DNA of 64,000 nucleotides, taken from NCBI RefSeq assembly GCF_000001735.4, contig NC_003074.8, forward strand, positions 11,036,101-11,100,100, in the 5' to 3' direction. Position numbers and translations under genes: made by a program. The notes beneath the pieces were generated by a model. The model had not been told where the DNA came from and did not search any database. It worked only from the letters and a program-made list of their open reading frames with translations. Numbering within the stretch: position 1 is the first letter of the stretch; each line of letters begins with the position of its first letter. Source of the stretch: Arabidopsis thaliana (lineage: Eukaryota; Streptophyta; Magnoliopsida; Brassicales; Brassicaceae). Below, in pieces: positions 33,504 through 45,218 of this stretch.

Positions 33504-35200
33504 TTAGTAGATAGGGGGGGGAGGGGAGGCAGAGGTGGTAGAAACAGGGATGAGGGGAATGATGGGGGTTAAAGCTGGGGTAACAGAGGGATGGGAGGAT
33601 AAACAAGCGAAGGTGTTAGAGGTAGGGGTTAATGCTGAGGTAGCAGGTGACAGAATAGGGGTTTTCAAGGAAGGAGGGGGATGGGCTACCAAGGCAGTAT
33701 CATTACCAAGAGGGTCTTTAGCAGTCGAGACAGCAGAAGAAGTTGGGATCTCAGAATTATCTTTGCCTTTGTTAGTAGTAGCTGCTGAGCCTTTACTTTT
33801 CTTAGTTTTAGGAACTGAAGACTTCGGTGGAGGACCAACAGGGGGTGGAAGCTGCAAGCAATTCTTGACAATATGGCCAAGCTCCTTACAGTGAGAGCAA
33901 GTAGGGGGCAACCAAGGATAATACACTTTCACTTCAACAACTTGTCCATTATCTCTTGTAAAATCCACAACATCAGGTAAGGGTTTGGTTAAATCCAGCA
34001 GGACTTTAGCATGTGACACTTTTAGGCTCACAAGGTTTACGGTGAAATCATCAGTTTCCTTTGGCTCACCAACTAGTCCAGAGACTAAACTGATACCTTC
34101 TTTGGTTCGCAGATCTAGCGGAATATTAAACATATGAATCCATATGGGAATGAAATCAAAAGCTGGGGAATCAGAAGCACTGTGAGAAGCCCAAGGTGCA
34201 GTGTGAAACATAGAATCACCGATGTACCAAATACCTTTTTCTAGCACTTTCTCACGAATGAAATCATTTGGAATTCTGACAAGCATTGTGCCAGACAAGT
34301 GATTGACATGAATTTCAAGGCGGCACCCCTTCCCCCACATATGATTCAGCACACTTTGAATTTGGTTATATAGAGGAGGTCTACCATTAAAGTAGCATAT
34401 GATGAAATCTTTATGGAACTCAGCCCCTCTTTGAAACACTGTATCAGGAATGTGAGTAGTAGGTCTTCCAAATTCAGAGAATTTTATAGGAGCTAGGCGT
34501 TTCAAAGAACGGTTTACAGATTTTCTCAGTTTTTCCGCCAGGGTCCTTGGAACAGAGGCAGACGGAGGCCTACTTGAAGAAGGGGCTCTTATAAGAGGAG
34601 ATTGCCCTGCAGAAGGAGCAGCAGCAGCAGCAGCATCAGTAGATGAGGTCGGACCACCAGGAGTGATAGGAGGTTGACCAGAAGTGGTGGACAAAGGAGG
34701 ATTGTCAGAATCTTCAGGGGAGGGATTAGAGGGGATAGGGGCAGAGGGTAATATAGGATTGGAGGTTTTGATTTGGTAAGAGAAATAGAAGCCTTGTTTG
34801 TGAGCAAGAGAGAGGTTGATTTTGGTTTAAGTATAGTGAAAGTTTCAGCTACCTTATCTTGTATTGTAGCAGTAATTCCAGATCTAGAAGAATTTGAAAC
34901 CGCATCTGGACAAACAGAAATAGGAGTCTCAACAAGATGCATCTCTACATCAGTAGTAGTTGGATCAGAAGCAACGACCAACACAGAGCCTACCACTACA
35001 GGCTCAAGAACACGAGCAGTTTGCAATGAAAGCTTTGGGGTCTTGGAGGAACTGGAGGACAGGGAAGGGAACTGGGACAGGGATAAAATAGGGGAAGAGG
35101 GATCAGGGGGTCAGGAGGGAGAGGCGGAGGAGGGATCTGGTTACCACCAGCGGTGGGAAGCATTGGATTCAAGGCGGAAGCACGACCATTCGAGAACCAG
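33504..35200 (-). pseudogene. LINE ORF1 (DUF4283-like plus CCHC knuckle)
   Basis: The main open part (34694-33504) carries a DUF4283-like segment (FHKDFIICYFNGRPPLYNQI, then FIPIWIHMFNIPLDLR) and a CCHC-type knuckle (CSHCKELGHIVKNC). The N-terminal part lies in two other frames (about 35210-35020 and 35026-34700), so at least two frameshifts are present. Plant LINE ORF1 proteins bind the element RNA. Confidence 0.8.
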
Positions 35201-35289
35201 CGGTTCTGCATTGGGAACTGGGACAGAGAGAAAAAAGAAAAAAGAACACACAATACCAGACAAAAAAACTATTTAGCAAGTTATATATT

Positions 35290-36120
35290 CATATCACCTC
35301 AATACCATACATCACAATGCTTAAAATAAATAGAGAATATAGTATAACTATTCGATTCCATAATTTAAGGTAAATTGACCTCGAAAAAAATATCTACAAC
35401 CTCCACCAAATAAATTTGTTTCGAAAACGTTTGATATATTCCTTAAACAACGTAATTTATAAATTCAAATCAAAAAACAGATCTTCAAATTCGACTAAAT
35501 CTATATATTCGATTCAATTGATTGTCATTGAACAATTAATAAAATTAAATACCCGAATATATCAAGTATATATCTTAACTAACATTATACACAAATATTA
35601 TTCTAGGTTGTACTTTCCTAAACCCTATATCAAACAATTCACGAACTAGATTACTATAAATATATGGTGAAGAATGCAATTGAAAGTCAACTAAAGAAAA
35701 GTGAACAAGCTACACAGGTTCATCAGATATGGAGAGTGGTGAAGAATTTGATAGTAGTTATTATTTTACAAATATAAGAAATAGAATTTATTTACTAATA
35801 AAACTTTTTTATTCTAACTATTACAATAGGAATATATTCTGTAAGAACATTGTTTTTTGTTAACTAAATCAACTTTCAGTTATCCAAAAAACACAACCAA
35901 ACTTTTCAATTAAATCATAATGAATTGTATAAATTAACATTATTCTCTACATTTGTAATAGATCAGACATTAAATAAAATTCAGTTTACCAACATTAAAA
36001 ATACCAAACAATTAAATGTATAATATTTACGTAAAATATATATACTAATATAAAATTTAATATCACAAAATAAGTACACGTTTTATTTTAACAAAAAAGT
36101 TTTAACAAAATTAATTAAAC
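35290..36120. other. Very A+T-rich stretch to the right of the LINE
   Basis: No gene recognised. The 77-codon frame at 35416-35649 has no domain. Probably the inner part of the Helitron that ends at 36156. Confidence 0.45.
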
Positions 36121-36156
36121 AAAAATACCTACATGTATGTGCGGGTCATGATCTAG
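36121..36156 (+). mobile_element. Helitron 3' terminus
   Basis: A stem formed by the ACAT/ATGT and CC/GG parts of CCTACATGTATGTGCGGG is followed by TCATGATCTAG and then T. This is the AtREP-type Helitron 3' end (hairpin, then CTAG|T). The matching 5' end was not located; the LINE may sit inside the element. Confidence 0.6.
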
Positions 36157-36159
36157 TAT

Positions 36160-37485
36160 TCAATAAAAGAACATGAACAAACTCTATATTTACATAAGGA
36201 ATTTGAATACAACAAGTTTCTCTCATATGTGGCTTTAGAAATTATAAATGAGAGAAATTTAAAATATTCATTTTGGCCTAATACAAATAACAATAAAAAT
36301 TGTCTACAATGAGAGACTAATTTTCTGATACTTATGTTACTGCGAGATAAATATCTTTTAAATTTGACGACTCTTTACTAGGAATTATACAATCAAACTT
36401 ATGTAATGGAGCTATATATTTTAATAGTACTCCAAACTTTTAAGTAATATTACATGATTCTACAATATTTAATAAATGTTTAAAAAATATACACCTGATT
36501 GAAATAAGTTTCAACAAGAAAAACATGGCTATTTTGTTGGTGTATCAAATTTATTTTAAGCAATCTACATCTCTTTTTAATCTGTTTATTCCTAGATGAT
36601 AAAGGACAAACAACAATATCAGTTGTACATGGTAAAATAGTCTACCCTCTACGTATACACATAAACGGTTAAAATGAACACAAATTACAATTTAGACCAA
36701 TGGAAAATCGATTTTACTCAAACACCAACAAACTTTGAACAAAGAACTGTTACACGTAGAACCAAACAATATGATGAAAAGTATTATTAAAATTTAGATC
36801 CTTTAGAAATTCACCCTCTTTTGGAATAAATTCATTTTATGCACATTTTTTTTTCTCCGATTATAGGTCTAGCCAAACTATTACTAACTCGGAAAAAAAT
36901 ACAGAAAAAATATTCACAAAAAAAAGAGAATAAACCTATCAAATTTCACCTAGGTGATTTGATAGAAGTCGTATCACCTAGTTTTCCTACTTCTCCAAAA
37001 GTTTCAGATTTGAAATAGACAAAGAATATCAAATTTAAATTAGAGAAAAAAATATCTTAAAGGAGAATTTTTATCCAATAAAGTTAAAAATAAAGAAAAA
37101 TGGTACTTTGACACCTTCAAAGAATTTTTTTTTTAAAGAGAATTATGGTATAAAGATATGAAGTACATATTCTATTTTTTGCATGGTTTGAAATATGTGC
37201 TGTAGAAAATAAAATAGATTATCCTTACAAAAATGAATCAATAACATTAGTTCAATAGTATATAATACATGGGAAATGACTATTGAGAAATACAAAAGAA
37301 TTCATCCACCATTAAAAGATATATGTTGTGACTAGTGCATGGATAGAAAAACAAGAATTTAAAGAAATCAGAAGAATTTATACTTCTTCTCTTTCAGGGA
37401 ATACAGTTTTCGTCTCAACAAAAAATTCTTTAACAATTCCTGCGGCTGGACTTGGACTGGTTAGAATTGCTCCTTCACGAAATTT
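36160..37485 (+). pseudogene. Decayed caulimovirid-like movement-protein block (endogenous viral remnant)
   Basis: Fragments in several plus frames, in the order expected for the 30K-type movement protein of petuvirus/florendovirus relatives: LILMLLRDKYLLN (about 36335-36375), DDSLLGIIQSNLCNG with YFNSTPNF (about 36370-36442, then TAA), AILLVYQIYF (about 36525-36555), and a downstream QWKIDFTQTPTNFEQRTVTR (about 36700-36760). Farther on, FFAWFEICAVENKIDYPYK (about 37175-37230) resembles the region after the movement protein. Stops and frame changes occur throughout and nothing is intact. The likeness was judged by eye from knowledge of the family and must be tested. The last open stretch (about 37330-37489) is unassigned. 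Confidence 0.45.
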
Positions 37486-37703
37486 GGGGTGAATTTACAA
37501 ATAAACATAAATAAAGGGAGGTTTCACGAATTTTTAAAAATAAGTATCCTGATCACTAAATATTACAAAACTAAAGAACGTCACACAGATGGTGATCGAA
37601 CAATACCGACACCTAAACCTCTGTACCACAATTCGACGCAATTCATCGTTACCCAAAAACCTCTGTTTCGATTCCTAGACACTCTCACTAGGGTTTTACA
37701 ACT

Positions 37704-39235
37704 ATGGCAACGACTCGAATGGTTAGGGTTTCGCAAGATGGTTCGGGAGATTACTGCTCTGTTCAAGACGCAATTGATTCGGTGCCTTTAGGTAACACTT
37801 GCAGAACTGTGATTCGTCTCTCACCTGGGATTTATCGGCAACCTGTGTATGTACCCAAGAGGAAGAATTTCATTACCTTCGCCGGAATCTCACCGGAGAT
37901 CACGGTTTTGACTTGGAACAATACAGCTTCCAAGATTGAGCATCACCAGGTAACGTTTGCTATGTTCTTAGTGTTTTTGGTACGTGTACGGCTCTGATTT
38001 GGTTGTTTTGTTTTGCAGGCGTCTAGAGTCATTGGGACTGGTACGTTTGGTTGTGGTAGTGTTATTGTTGAAGGTGAAGATTTTATTGCAGAGAACATTA
38101 CTTTTGAGAACTCTGCTCCTGAGGTAATCATATAAAGTCTCTTCCTTTATTACTACACAAAGTTTAGAAATTTTACTCAAATTAGTTTAGGGATCTATAA
38201 AGTCTCTTCCTTTGTATGTTCTTATTAATGTTCAGATTCAAAGTTTGGAAATTTCTTCTGCTGAGATTAGAATTAAGAGTTGTCTATGGTGATTTTTTAT
38301 CCTAGTTATGTTATTTGACCACTTTGTATATAGGGATCAGGGCAAGCTGTGGCGATACGAGTCACTGCAGACCGTTGCGCCTTTTATAATTGTCGATTTC
38401 TCGGTTGGCAGGTTCGTTTATCAGTCCTTTGATTCAAATGATTTGTGTAAACTTGTGGAAACTTTGTGTTGGTTGTTCATAGTTTAGATGTGGTATATTG
38501 CAAGTAGGTTGATCCAATCTTGTTATAGCTTATTTGCAAAATGTGAAATGCAGGATACATTGTATTTACATCATGGGAAACAATATTTGAAAGACTGTTA
38601 CATCGAGGGAAGTGTGGATTTCATATTTGGAAACAGTACCGCTCTCTTGGAACACTGCCATATCCACTGCAAATCTCAGGGGTTTATAACAGCACAAAGC
38701 CGAAAATCGTCTCAGGAATCTACTGGTTATGTATTCTTAAGGTCTGCTTCACAAGGATTACTTACAACTTCTACATTCTTCCAAGGAAACTGAGTTTCTA
38801 CTAACTTGTTTGCAGATGTGTGATCACGGGTAATGGTCAGAGCGGGTATATGTATCTCGGAAGGCCATGGGGACCATTTGGGAGGGTAGTCCTTGCTTAC
38901 ACTTACATGGACGCGTGTATCAGAAATGTGGGTTGGCATAACTGGGGAAACGCAGAGAACGAGAGAAGTGCTTGCTTTTATGAGTATAGGTACATCATAT
39001 GACATCTCTTAACTGCAACAAGTGGTAATCACGAAACAGTTTTTTGATATTCTTTTGGATGTAAAATGGTAGGTGCTTTGGTCCGGGTAGCTGTTCGTCT
39101 GAACGTGTTCCGTGGTCGAGAGAACTGATGGATGACGAAGCTGGACACTTTGTGCATCATAGTTTTGTAGATCCTGAACAGGACCGGCCTTGGTTGTGTC
39201 TAAGAATGGGTGTGAAAACACCATATTCGGCTTAG
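37704..39235 (+). CDS. PME31: Pectin methylesterase without signal peptide or pro-region
   Basis: Six exons, 37704-37949, 38019-38123, 38334-38411, 38554-38741, 38816-38989, 39073-39235, all GT-AG, give 954 nt (317 residues). CE8 motifs are present: GQAVAIRVTADRCAFYNCRF, QDTLY at residues 143-147 (transition-state Gln), DFIFG at 165-169 with the catalytic Asp, and YLGRPWGPFG with the substrate-binding Arg and Trp. The protein starts MATTRMVRVSQDGSGDYCSV, directly with the mature-domain strand; there is no signal peptide and no PMEI pro-domain, unlike most plant PMEs. It demethylesterifies homogalacturonan. The family's leaderless members raise the question of export. Length and position fit At3g29090 (PME31). 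Confidence 0.94.
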
Positions 39236-39477
39236 AGTACTGAAAAAAAATGTTGTAACTGCCATGGTGAGGCCTAGAATAACAAAGGATCATGAAGAAC
39301 CTATTGTAAACAACCCTAGTATCAAACTTTGGATTATCTTTTGTCCAAGTCAATAAGTGCACTACAAAAGGATCTTCTATAGAAACTATGATTATACACT
39401 TCATAGTTTCTTCTTGTTTAACTAAATTGGTAAAATGTTTTGGTTATTTTTTTGTGTAAATAAGATTATATAAAAAT
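39236..39477. other. PME31 3' region
   Basis: Presumed 3' UTR of PME31, then a short spacer before the tRNA. The minus-strand frame over 39009-39404 is a shadow. Confidence 0.5.
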
Positions 39478-39549
39478 GGGCATTTGGTCTAGTGGTATGA
39501 TTCTCGCTTAGGGTGCGAGAGGTCCCGAGTTCAATTCTCGGAATGCCCC
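39478..39549 (+). tRNA. tRNA-Pro (anticodon AGG)
   Basis: 72 bases fold as a cloverleaf. The acceptor stem is GGGCATT/AATGCCC with discriminator C. The anticodon arm CTCGC-TTAGGGT-GCGAG has AGG at positions 34-36. The T arm is CCGAG-TTCAATT-CTCGG. No intron. A T run (ATTTTTTT) directly downstream at about 39550-39557 is the Pol III terminator. Confidence 0.96.
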
Positions 39550-39558
39550 AATTTTTTT
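39550..39558 (+). terminator. Pol III T-run terminator
   Basis: AATTTTTTT immediately after the tRNA-Pro gene. Confidence 0.7.
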
Positions 39559-39815
39559 CCCACCCAACTAAAACTTCAAGTTTCTACAACACTAGAATTT
39601 AGATGTAACTATCTTCTTGATTTGCTTTTACAGATTTTGATAGGTTTGGTGAAGAACATCAAGCAGAAGATTAACAAGAGCTTCACACAGAACAGGTTAA
39701 AATAGCATAGAAGATCAATATTAGATTCTCAGATCTATCATAAACAAAATTGCGACCATAGCAATAGAAAGTTGTTCAGTTAGAAATTGGTCAGGCAGGT
39801 GAAGAGAAAAAGGCT

Positions 39816-41104
39816 TCACCTGGTGAGTTTGAAGTACAAGATAAAGATAATGGCGAGGACAAGGACTGTGATTATCGCACCGATGGTCCATTTGTTTCTA
39901 TTCATTCTCCTAGTCATTGTTGTCAATATTTTCTTGCTCTTTCCGACGTTATCATCGACTCCATGAAGCGTTTCATGGGCCCGTAAGAGAGACTGTCTCT
40001 GCCCGTGCAAATCCTGAAGGATTGAAACACCAAGCTCTTCTGTCTCCAGTATCGTTCTCCTACTGTCCTTGATTCTGTCTGTGGTTCGGCCTAAATGGTC
40101 TGTTGACATCATCAATCTTGATCTTTGATCAGCTGAAGCCTAACACCCATTTGTATCATCAGTCAGAGAGATCAAAATATGTTTTAAGAACACGATCAAG
40201 ATTGAGTCTCTACATACCGTCAATGTGTCAGCCATACCAGCTTCTAGTAACTCATCTCGAGCAGTAGCGTTTAAGTTTCCAGATGTGATTCTCTTCACTT
40301 CCGTCTTGAAATTGTTAAGATCAGATTTGTATTCCCTTAATTTGACAAGGAGACTGGATTTAACATTGGGTGGAAGGTTTCTTGCCTCGAGGTCCATTTT
40401 CTTAACCTGGAAAGAACAAAAGGTAGATAGAAAGTAACCATCGACCGCATACAGGACAACGGTGAAACTTCCATATTCCATTAGAGCAAACGCAAGATCA
40501 CATACCAAAGCTTCTGCTTCCTCAACCCCAGATTTTATTTCAGATAGATTCTGCTTCTTTTGTTCTGAAAATTGGTAAAGTCCAAGCTTATGATGAAAAA
40601 GGGAAAAAATCTTGGCATAAGTAAGCGGTCTATAGTGATGATCTATTCATACTAGTGATCTATCAACTGCAACCTATGAAACTAAAGCAAGCACCATATT
40701 ATTTCCTTACAATGCATGAAGGAGACAGAGACTTGTACAAGTTAGAAAACTAATCTCTGAACCCTATAGTGAAAGCTTCTGCATTCTCATAGTCACATTC
40801 ATAAGCTAAATAACTAGGTTAACTGAATCTTCAATCACTATCTCTGAAATCTTCAAGTACACTAAGAAAAGTTTCGTGTTTTCATCGGTGATCCATCATC
40901 AGCGAGTCCGCGACCTATGAAACTAAAGCAAGCACCATATATCTTAGGTTATTTGAATCTTCCATCAAGAGCATTAGCTGAAGTACACACACTAAGGAAA
41001 TTGAAAATACCTCCATCAAGAGCAATAGCTGAAGTACATTTCTTTGAGAGATTTGCAGAAATCTCACAGTATTGTCTCTCATATCTTTCGAAACCTTGAC
41101 TCAT
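39816..41104 (-). CDS. VTI13: Qb-SNARE of the VTI1 family
   Basis: Four coding exons on the minus strand, 41104-41011, 40564-40506, 40406-40218, 40139-39816, all GT-AG, give 666 nt (221 residues). The start MSQGFERYERQYCEISANLS is the VTI1 N-terminus. It is followed by the Habc helical bundle (EEAEALVKKMDLEARNLPPN), the Qb SNARE heptads (SRRTILETEELGVSILQDLH, then LHGVDDNVGKSKKILTTM), and a C-terminal tail anchor (WTIGAIITVLVLAIIFILYF). VTI1 proteins act in vesicle fusion at the TGN, prevacuolar compartment and vacuole. VTI13 has been linked to vacuolar trafficking and root-hair growth. Position and length fit At3g29100. It is convergent with PME31, with the tRNA gene between them. Confidence 0.93.
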
Positions 41105-42949
41105 CGTTCCCAGAAACCACTACTTGCTAAAAAATAATCCTGCAGAATCAATTACAACAAAAAATCAGTAAATAATTTGATCTCTAAAACAACCTAGAAC
41201 GCATAAACACGTATAAATTTAAAGGGGAAGAGAAAATTAACATCGGCGAAATTAGGGGAGATTAAACATGTTAAAGACAAAGTGGAAGAAAGAAAGATTA
41301 GGATAGACGAAGGGAAAAGAATCTTACAAGATCCGAATCGATCTGTAGAGAAGATGAACGCCGGCGATAACGGAATGTGGATGACGGGGAGATCCGGCGA
41401 ATGTAATTACGGAGCAGTGAAAATTAGAGATTTTTATTTTAGTTATTTTAATTGTTGCACTAAAAGAAAATATATAAAATTTAGGTTTGACAAAAAATAA
41501 AAAACTTGCAACTTATTCAAAAGAAAGTTGAGGAATAGAAATTCTATAAATTAATAATTTTTATAAATATTAATTTATAGATATTTAGTATTTACATAAA
41601 ATTTAATATTAAATTCTTTTTAAATTTTTTTTTTATTTTAGTTTTTCTTATGTTTTGTTGTTCGTATATTCAATTATATTAGAATTTATTTTTTTTCTTT
41701 TTGTAATTTTTTTTTTGTAAGATATTGTGTCCGTATATCTACGACGTTAACGTGATGCTTAATCTAATTTTTCCTTACATAAATCTTAACAATGGTTTCT
41801 CATATAAAAAATGTTACAAAATCAAATATGACAGATCAAAGCAAAACATTATGTGAGTACAAAAAATATCATATCAACTGTACTCTAAAAGAGTTGCAAT
41901 TATGGCTTGCAGAAAAGTTTCACATAAAATTAGTTTTCAAATATATGCTTTATGATTATTAATTTATAATATTATTGGGACCATATTTTTACACAAAGAT
42001 TTCAAAAAAATTATTATCTTGTTATCTTATCGATTTTAGTTAATTTTTACATTAGCCCGACTTGGGACCAGCAAAATTTTATTAATTTTATCGTATTTAT
42101 TAATTTATCAAGTATTAATTTATGTAATTTCTACTATATAAGTGTATAATCATGCAACCATAAAAGAAATTATAATTCACAAATAAATGTACTCCTAGTA
42201 ACATCCACGGTCATCCAAACTCTAACAATACTCATAATTGTAGGAATTTCCAATAACCATATGGTGTGACAAGTGAAATCATGCAACACTGGATGTCCCT
42301 CTACTGAATCAGAAATTCGTTGAAGACTGCATCGCTTTATAATTCTCAAATGAGTTGGCTACTACCAGTTGGAATTTACTACATTTCCATTAGGTTCATC
42401 TAGATTCTTCTTTGGGGTTTATGGGTTTTTGTACTAGAGTAAACTCTTTTTGTAAACATAATTATGGTCTTGCCTTTTAATCGGAAAAAAAAAATGTCTG
42501 AAGCCAAATTTCTTCTTACCATAACAACGGTTTTTTTGTCTTCTGGGATAGGTTTACCAAACTTTTTAACATCAACGACAAATTAAAATTAAGGGTATCT
42601 TAGAATTTCAACTAAATATATTTTACGTTTATTGATCATTTCGAAATTATTTTGTTTTAAACTCTTAACGTTATAAATTTTTTAAATTATTAAATAATAG
42701 TTTAGATAATTTACTTAACTATCGCTACTTTTATGAGTCTTTGTAAATATATGTTCTGTCACGAATAATTTGGATGTTTAGAAAGCAATGAACAAAAAGT
42801 GTTTTTCAGTTTCATACTAAAATTTATGGTTACTTAAATTTACACTAGAACTCGAGTAAGAAATATCTCACATGATATCACTTATGATATCACTTAATCA
42901 GGATACCGCTGCTATGTGGATGGTTTATGGAAAGAAAGTGACAAGTTTT
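41105..42949. other. Intergenic, VTI13 promoter side
   Basis: The first few hundred bases hold the VTI13 5' UTR and promoter; the frame at 41282-41500 shows no domain. From about 41500 the DNA is A+T-rich. A poly-A tract at 42484-42494 preceded by 'TTTTTGTAAACATAATTATG' resembles a LINE/SINE tail, but no coding part could be read. Confidence 0.45.
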
Positions 42950-43231
42950 CTAGAACATGATGGTATTGTAGATCATCAAATGGAGAGCCACCAACCATGG
43001 GAGCTGTGAATCTAAGGAGTTTGTCTCCAATACACGTAGATGTGGAAGTCCTTTTTGAGCTATAAAGTGCATGATTGACGTCGACAACCAAGATGTAGTT
43101 TTCTTAACAAACTGTTCAACCGAATGACCGGCATTTTCAGCATATTTGGAGGAATTACAGAACGACAAGGGAGAGTTCACTAGCTTTTCTTTATCTTTAA
43201 TCTCTCGTAATTCAAATGTAAAAGTGGACAA
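42950..43231 (-). other. Unrecognised 93-codon open frame, possible gene fragment
   Basis: Reads with a normal-looking composition (AENAGHSVEQFVKKTTSWLS, then GLPHLRVLETNSLDSQLPW) in a region where random frames are Lys/Ile/Phe-rich. It looks like a scrap of a real gene. I do not recognise the family, and no splice partners were found. Confidence 0.35.
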
Positions 43232-43324
43232 TTTGGCATGAAAAGTCTATACCGAAAAACATCATATCATGTATGTAAACAACATTCGTTAGATATAATT
43301 GTTTTGAGCTTTATCTAATTAATA

Positions 43325-44456
43325 TGGGAAAATTAAATTTAAAGGAGTTCTACAATTTTTTTTGTCCATATACACCTTTTTTTGGAGAATGCCAACTTGG
43401 ACCAAAATACCCATACTCTATATTTTAAGCATTTTTGAAAAAGTTTAACATTGATAACATGTAGATCTACATAAATATAGTTGATTTGTAAAAAAAAAAA
43501 TTGTTATTTAGTTGAAAAAGTTGATTTTTTTATAGATAAAGTTTTGTCTAAATTTCTTAGAAAACGATTTCTAGTGATCTACTTTGTTTAGAATTTCTGT
43601 TCTAATATTTTGTACATATTCTACAATTTTTAGAATACATATTCTACAATTTTTAGATATTGAATATCCTATTTTCTAAGATTGTTAGAAATAAAAATAG
43701 TCTAAATATCGTAGAATATGTATTCTAAAATTTCTTTCATGTTCTAAACTATGTGTTAAATTGTATTCTAAATTTTTTTATAGTTTCTGAAAACAGTAGA
43801 AAACGTTTTCTAAGAAATTTTCACTTTTACAATTTATATTCTAATCAAATTTAGAATTTTTTTACTAAACTATTTAGAATTCCTAGATATAGAAAGTGAA
43901 TCTTTGAAAAAGTAAAGTAAATATTTATTAAATATTATGTTTTAATAGTATATTTTCTGTTAAGATTACGATTTTTTACTGGATTTAGAAAACAAATTCT
44001 AATTTTTTTAGAATACAAAAAAAAACACCCAAAAATAAATTATAAACAAACGATTTGTGCCCTAGTCGATTTGTGTCCTATTATTGATCTCTTCTTCTTC
44101 ACGTTCTTCCTTTTCCATCTCGTGTTCTATTTTTCATTATGCATATCTATGTGAGGAGTGGTATGTGGAGATTGTATGATAACAAGAAGTGGAGATTTAT
44201 TGTTGATGAAAAAAGAGTGGAGATTTATTGAAAACTTCTATTTTAAACAAAGGGTTTCAAAATAGGAAAATATATCAGAATTTGTAAATATATTAAGACA
44301 TATATTTTTAATTTTTTGTTAATTTGATTTCGAAAAATTAAGGGTAAATTGGGTTATAAAATCTTAAGAAAACCTATTTGACTAATCTACAAAAAAAAGG
44401 AATAGATGGACAATTTATTTTGTAGATATCCTTTACATTTAATTTTGGTTGACAAA
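43325..44456. mobile_element. TIR element, ~1.1 kb, non-autonomous
   Basis: The left end AAAATTAAATTTAAAGGAG... (about 43330-43392) and the reverse complement of the right end (about 44385-44450, AAAATTAAATGTAAAGGATA) share about 60 bases, including CTACAA and TTGTCCAT. The inside is A+T-rich with repeated 'TTCTACAATTTTTAGA' wording. No coding. The long imperfect TIRs suggest a MULE-type element, but no target duplication was found. Confidence 0.6.
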
Positions 44457-44933
44457 AAAAAATATTTTTTATAACAAAATGTGTTTAGGGTTTAGGATTT
44501 AAGATTTGTGGTTTAGGGATAGGGTACAATTATTATTTTCCATATCAAAAATTTAATATTATATACAAATATTTAATTTATGCAAAATATCATATCTCCT
44601 TTTCATATCAAATATTCAAATAAACTAGTATTTTTAACAAAAACAAACCTAACTGTATTATCACAAAAATCTAAACGACTAAAAAAAAGAAACAAAAATC
44701 GAAAAAGGTTATTGATTGAAAAAAGTATTGAGATAGAATCCACACCTTCACGAAAAAAACCAAAAAAAAAAAATTCACACATTCATTACAAAATCTCACA
44801 CTATTCAATTAAAAGTTCAGATCATCGTCTATATTTAATAATTTCACTCTCACTAAAAATAGTAAATTAAAATCTTAAACAAACTCTATAAACCTGAGAA
44901 GAAAAAAATTGGAATTGAAGAAAAAGTCAAGAC
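44457..44933. other. Upstream region of the LTP-like gene
   Basis: A+T-rich with no gene; the frame at 44580-44870 is Lys/Asn/Ser-rich noise. A TATA-like CTATAAAC at about 44885-44892 lies about 45 bases before the ATG at 44934. Confidence 0.5.
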
Positions 44934-45218
44934 ATGAAGTTTACAACATTAGTTTGCATCACATTTATTGTAGTCCTCGTTTCATTTATGGCTCCAATCA
45001 ATTCAGTGAATCAAGCTTGTAACAAAATTGAGATCACGGGATGTGTACCAGCGATACTTTACGGAGATAAACCAACAACACAATGTTGTGAGAAAATGAA
45101 AGCACAAGAACCATGTTTTTTTTATTTCATTAAGAACCCAGTTTTTAATAAATATGTCACATCCCCGCAAGCTCGCGCAATCTTAAAATGTTGTGGTATT
45201 CCTTATCCTACTTGTTGA
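44934..45218 (+). CDS. Small secreted LTP-like protein (8-Cys motif, type-2-like)
   Basis: A single exon of 94 codons. The signal peptide is residues 1 to about 24 (MKFTTLVCITFIVVLVSFMA). The mature part carries an eight-cysteine pattern of the bifunctional inhibitor/lipid-transfer superfamily: ACNKIEITGC, TTQCCEKM, EPCFFYF, then KCCGIPYPTC. The short length, 'SPQARAIL' and 'GIPYPTC' match type-2 nsLTPs. The usual CXC centre is CFF here, and an additional cysteine appears in KCC, so the total is still eight but one has moved. Type-2 nsLTPs bind lipids or sterols in the apoplast. A partial second copy lies at 45383-45506. Small, and probably organ-specific (inference). Confidence 0.8.
   Translation: MKFTTLVCITFIVVLVSFMAPINSVNQACNKIEITGCVPAILYGDKPTTQCCEKMKAQEPCFFYFIKNPVFNKYVTSPQARAILKCCGIPYPTC

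Larger units (their letters stand above)
29330..35273 (-). mobile_element. Full-length L1-type LINE with 16-bp target duplication
   Basis: A 5944-base element on the minus strand. TAGCAAGTTATATATT flanks both sides (29314-29329 and 35274-35289). The 3' tail is a short A run (T run at 29330-29337 on the plus strand). Order on the element strand: ORF1 with a CCHC knuckle, AP-endonuclease, reverse transcriptase, zinc-ribbon/RNase H-like end. Both ORFs are disrupted, so it is a dead copy. The perfect target duplication defines both ends exactly. Confidence 0.93.

Noticed and set aside
37330-37489. Idea that the open stretch is a dUTPase fragment
   Set aside because: Only a few residues (RIAPSRNLG) are suggestive; too weak to call.
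42170-42494. Possible LINE 3' tail with poly-A
   Set aside because: Only the A run and a T/G-rich stretch are suggestive; no RNase H-like reading could be made.
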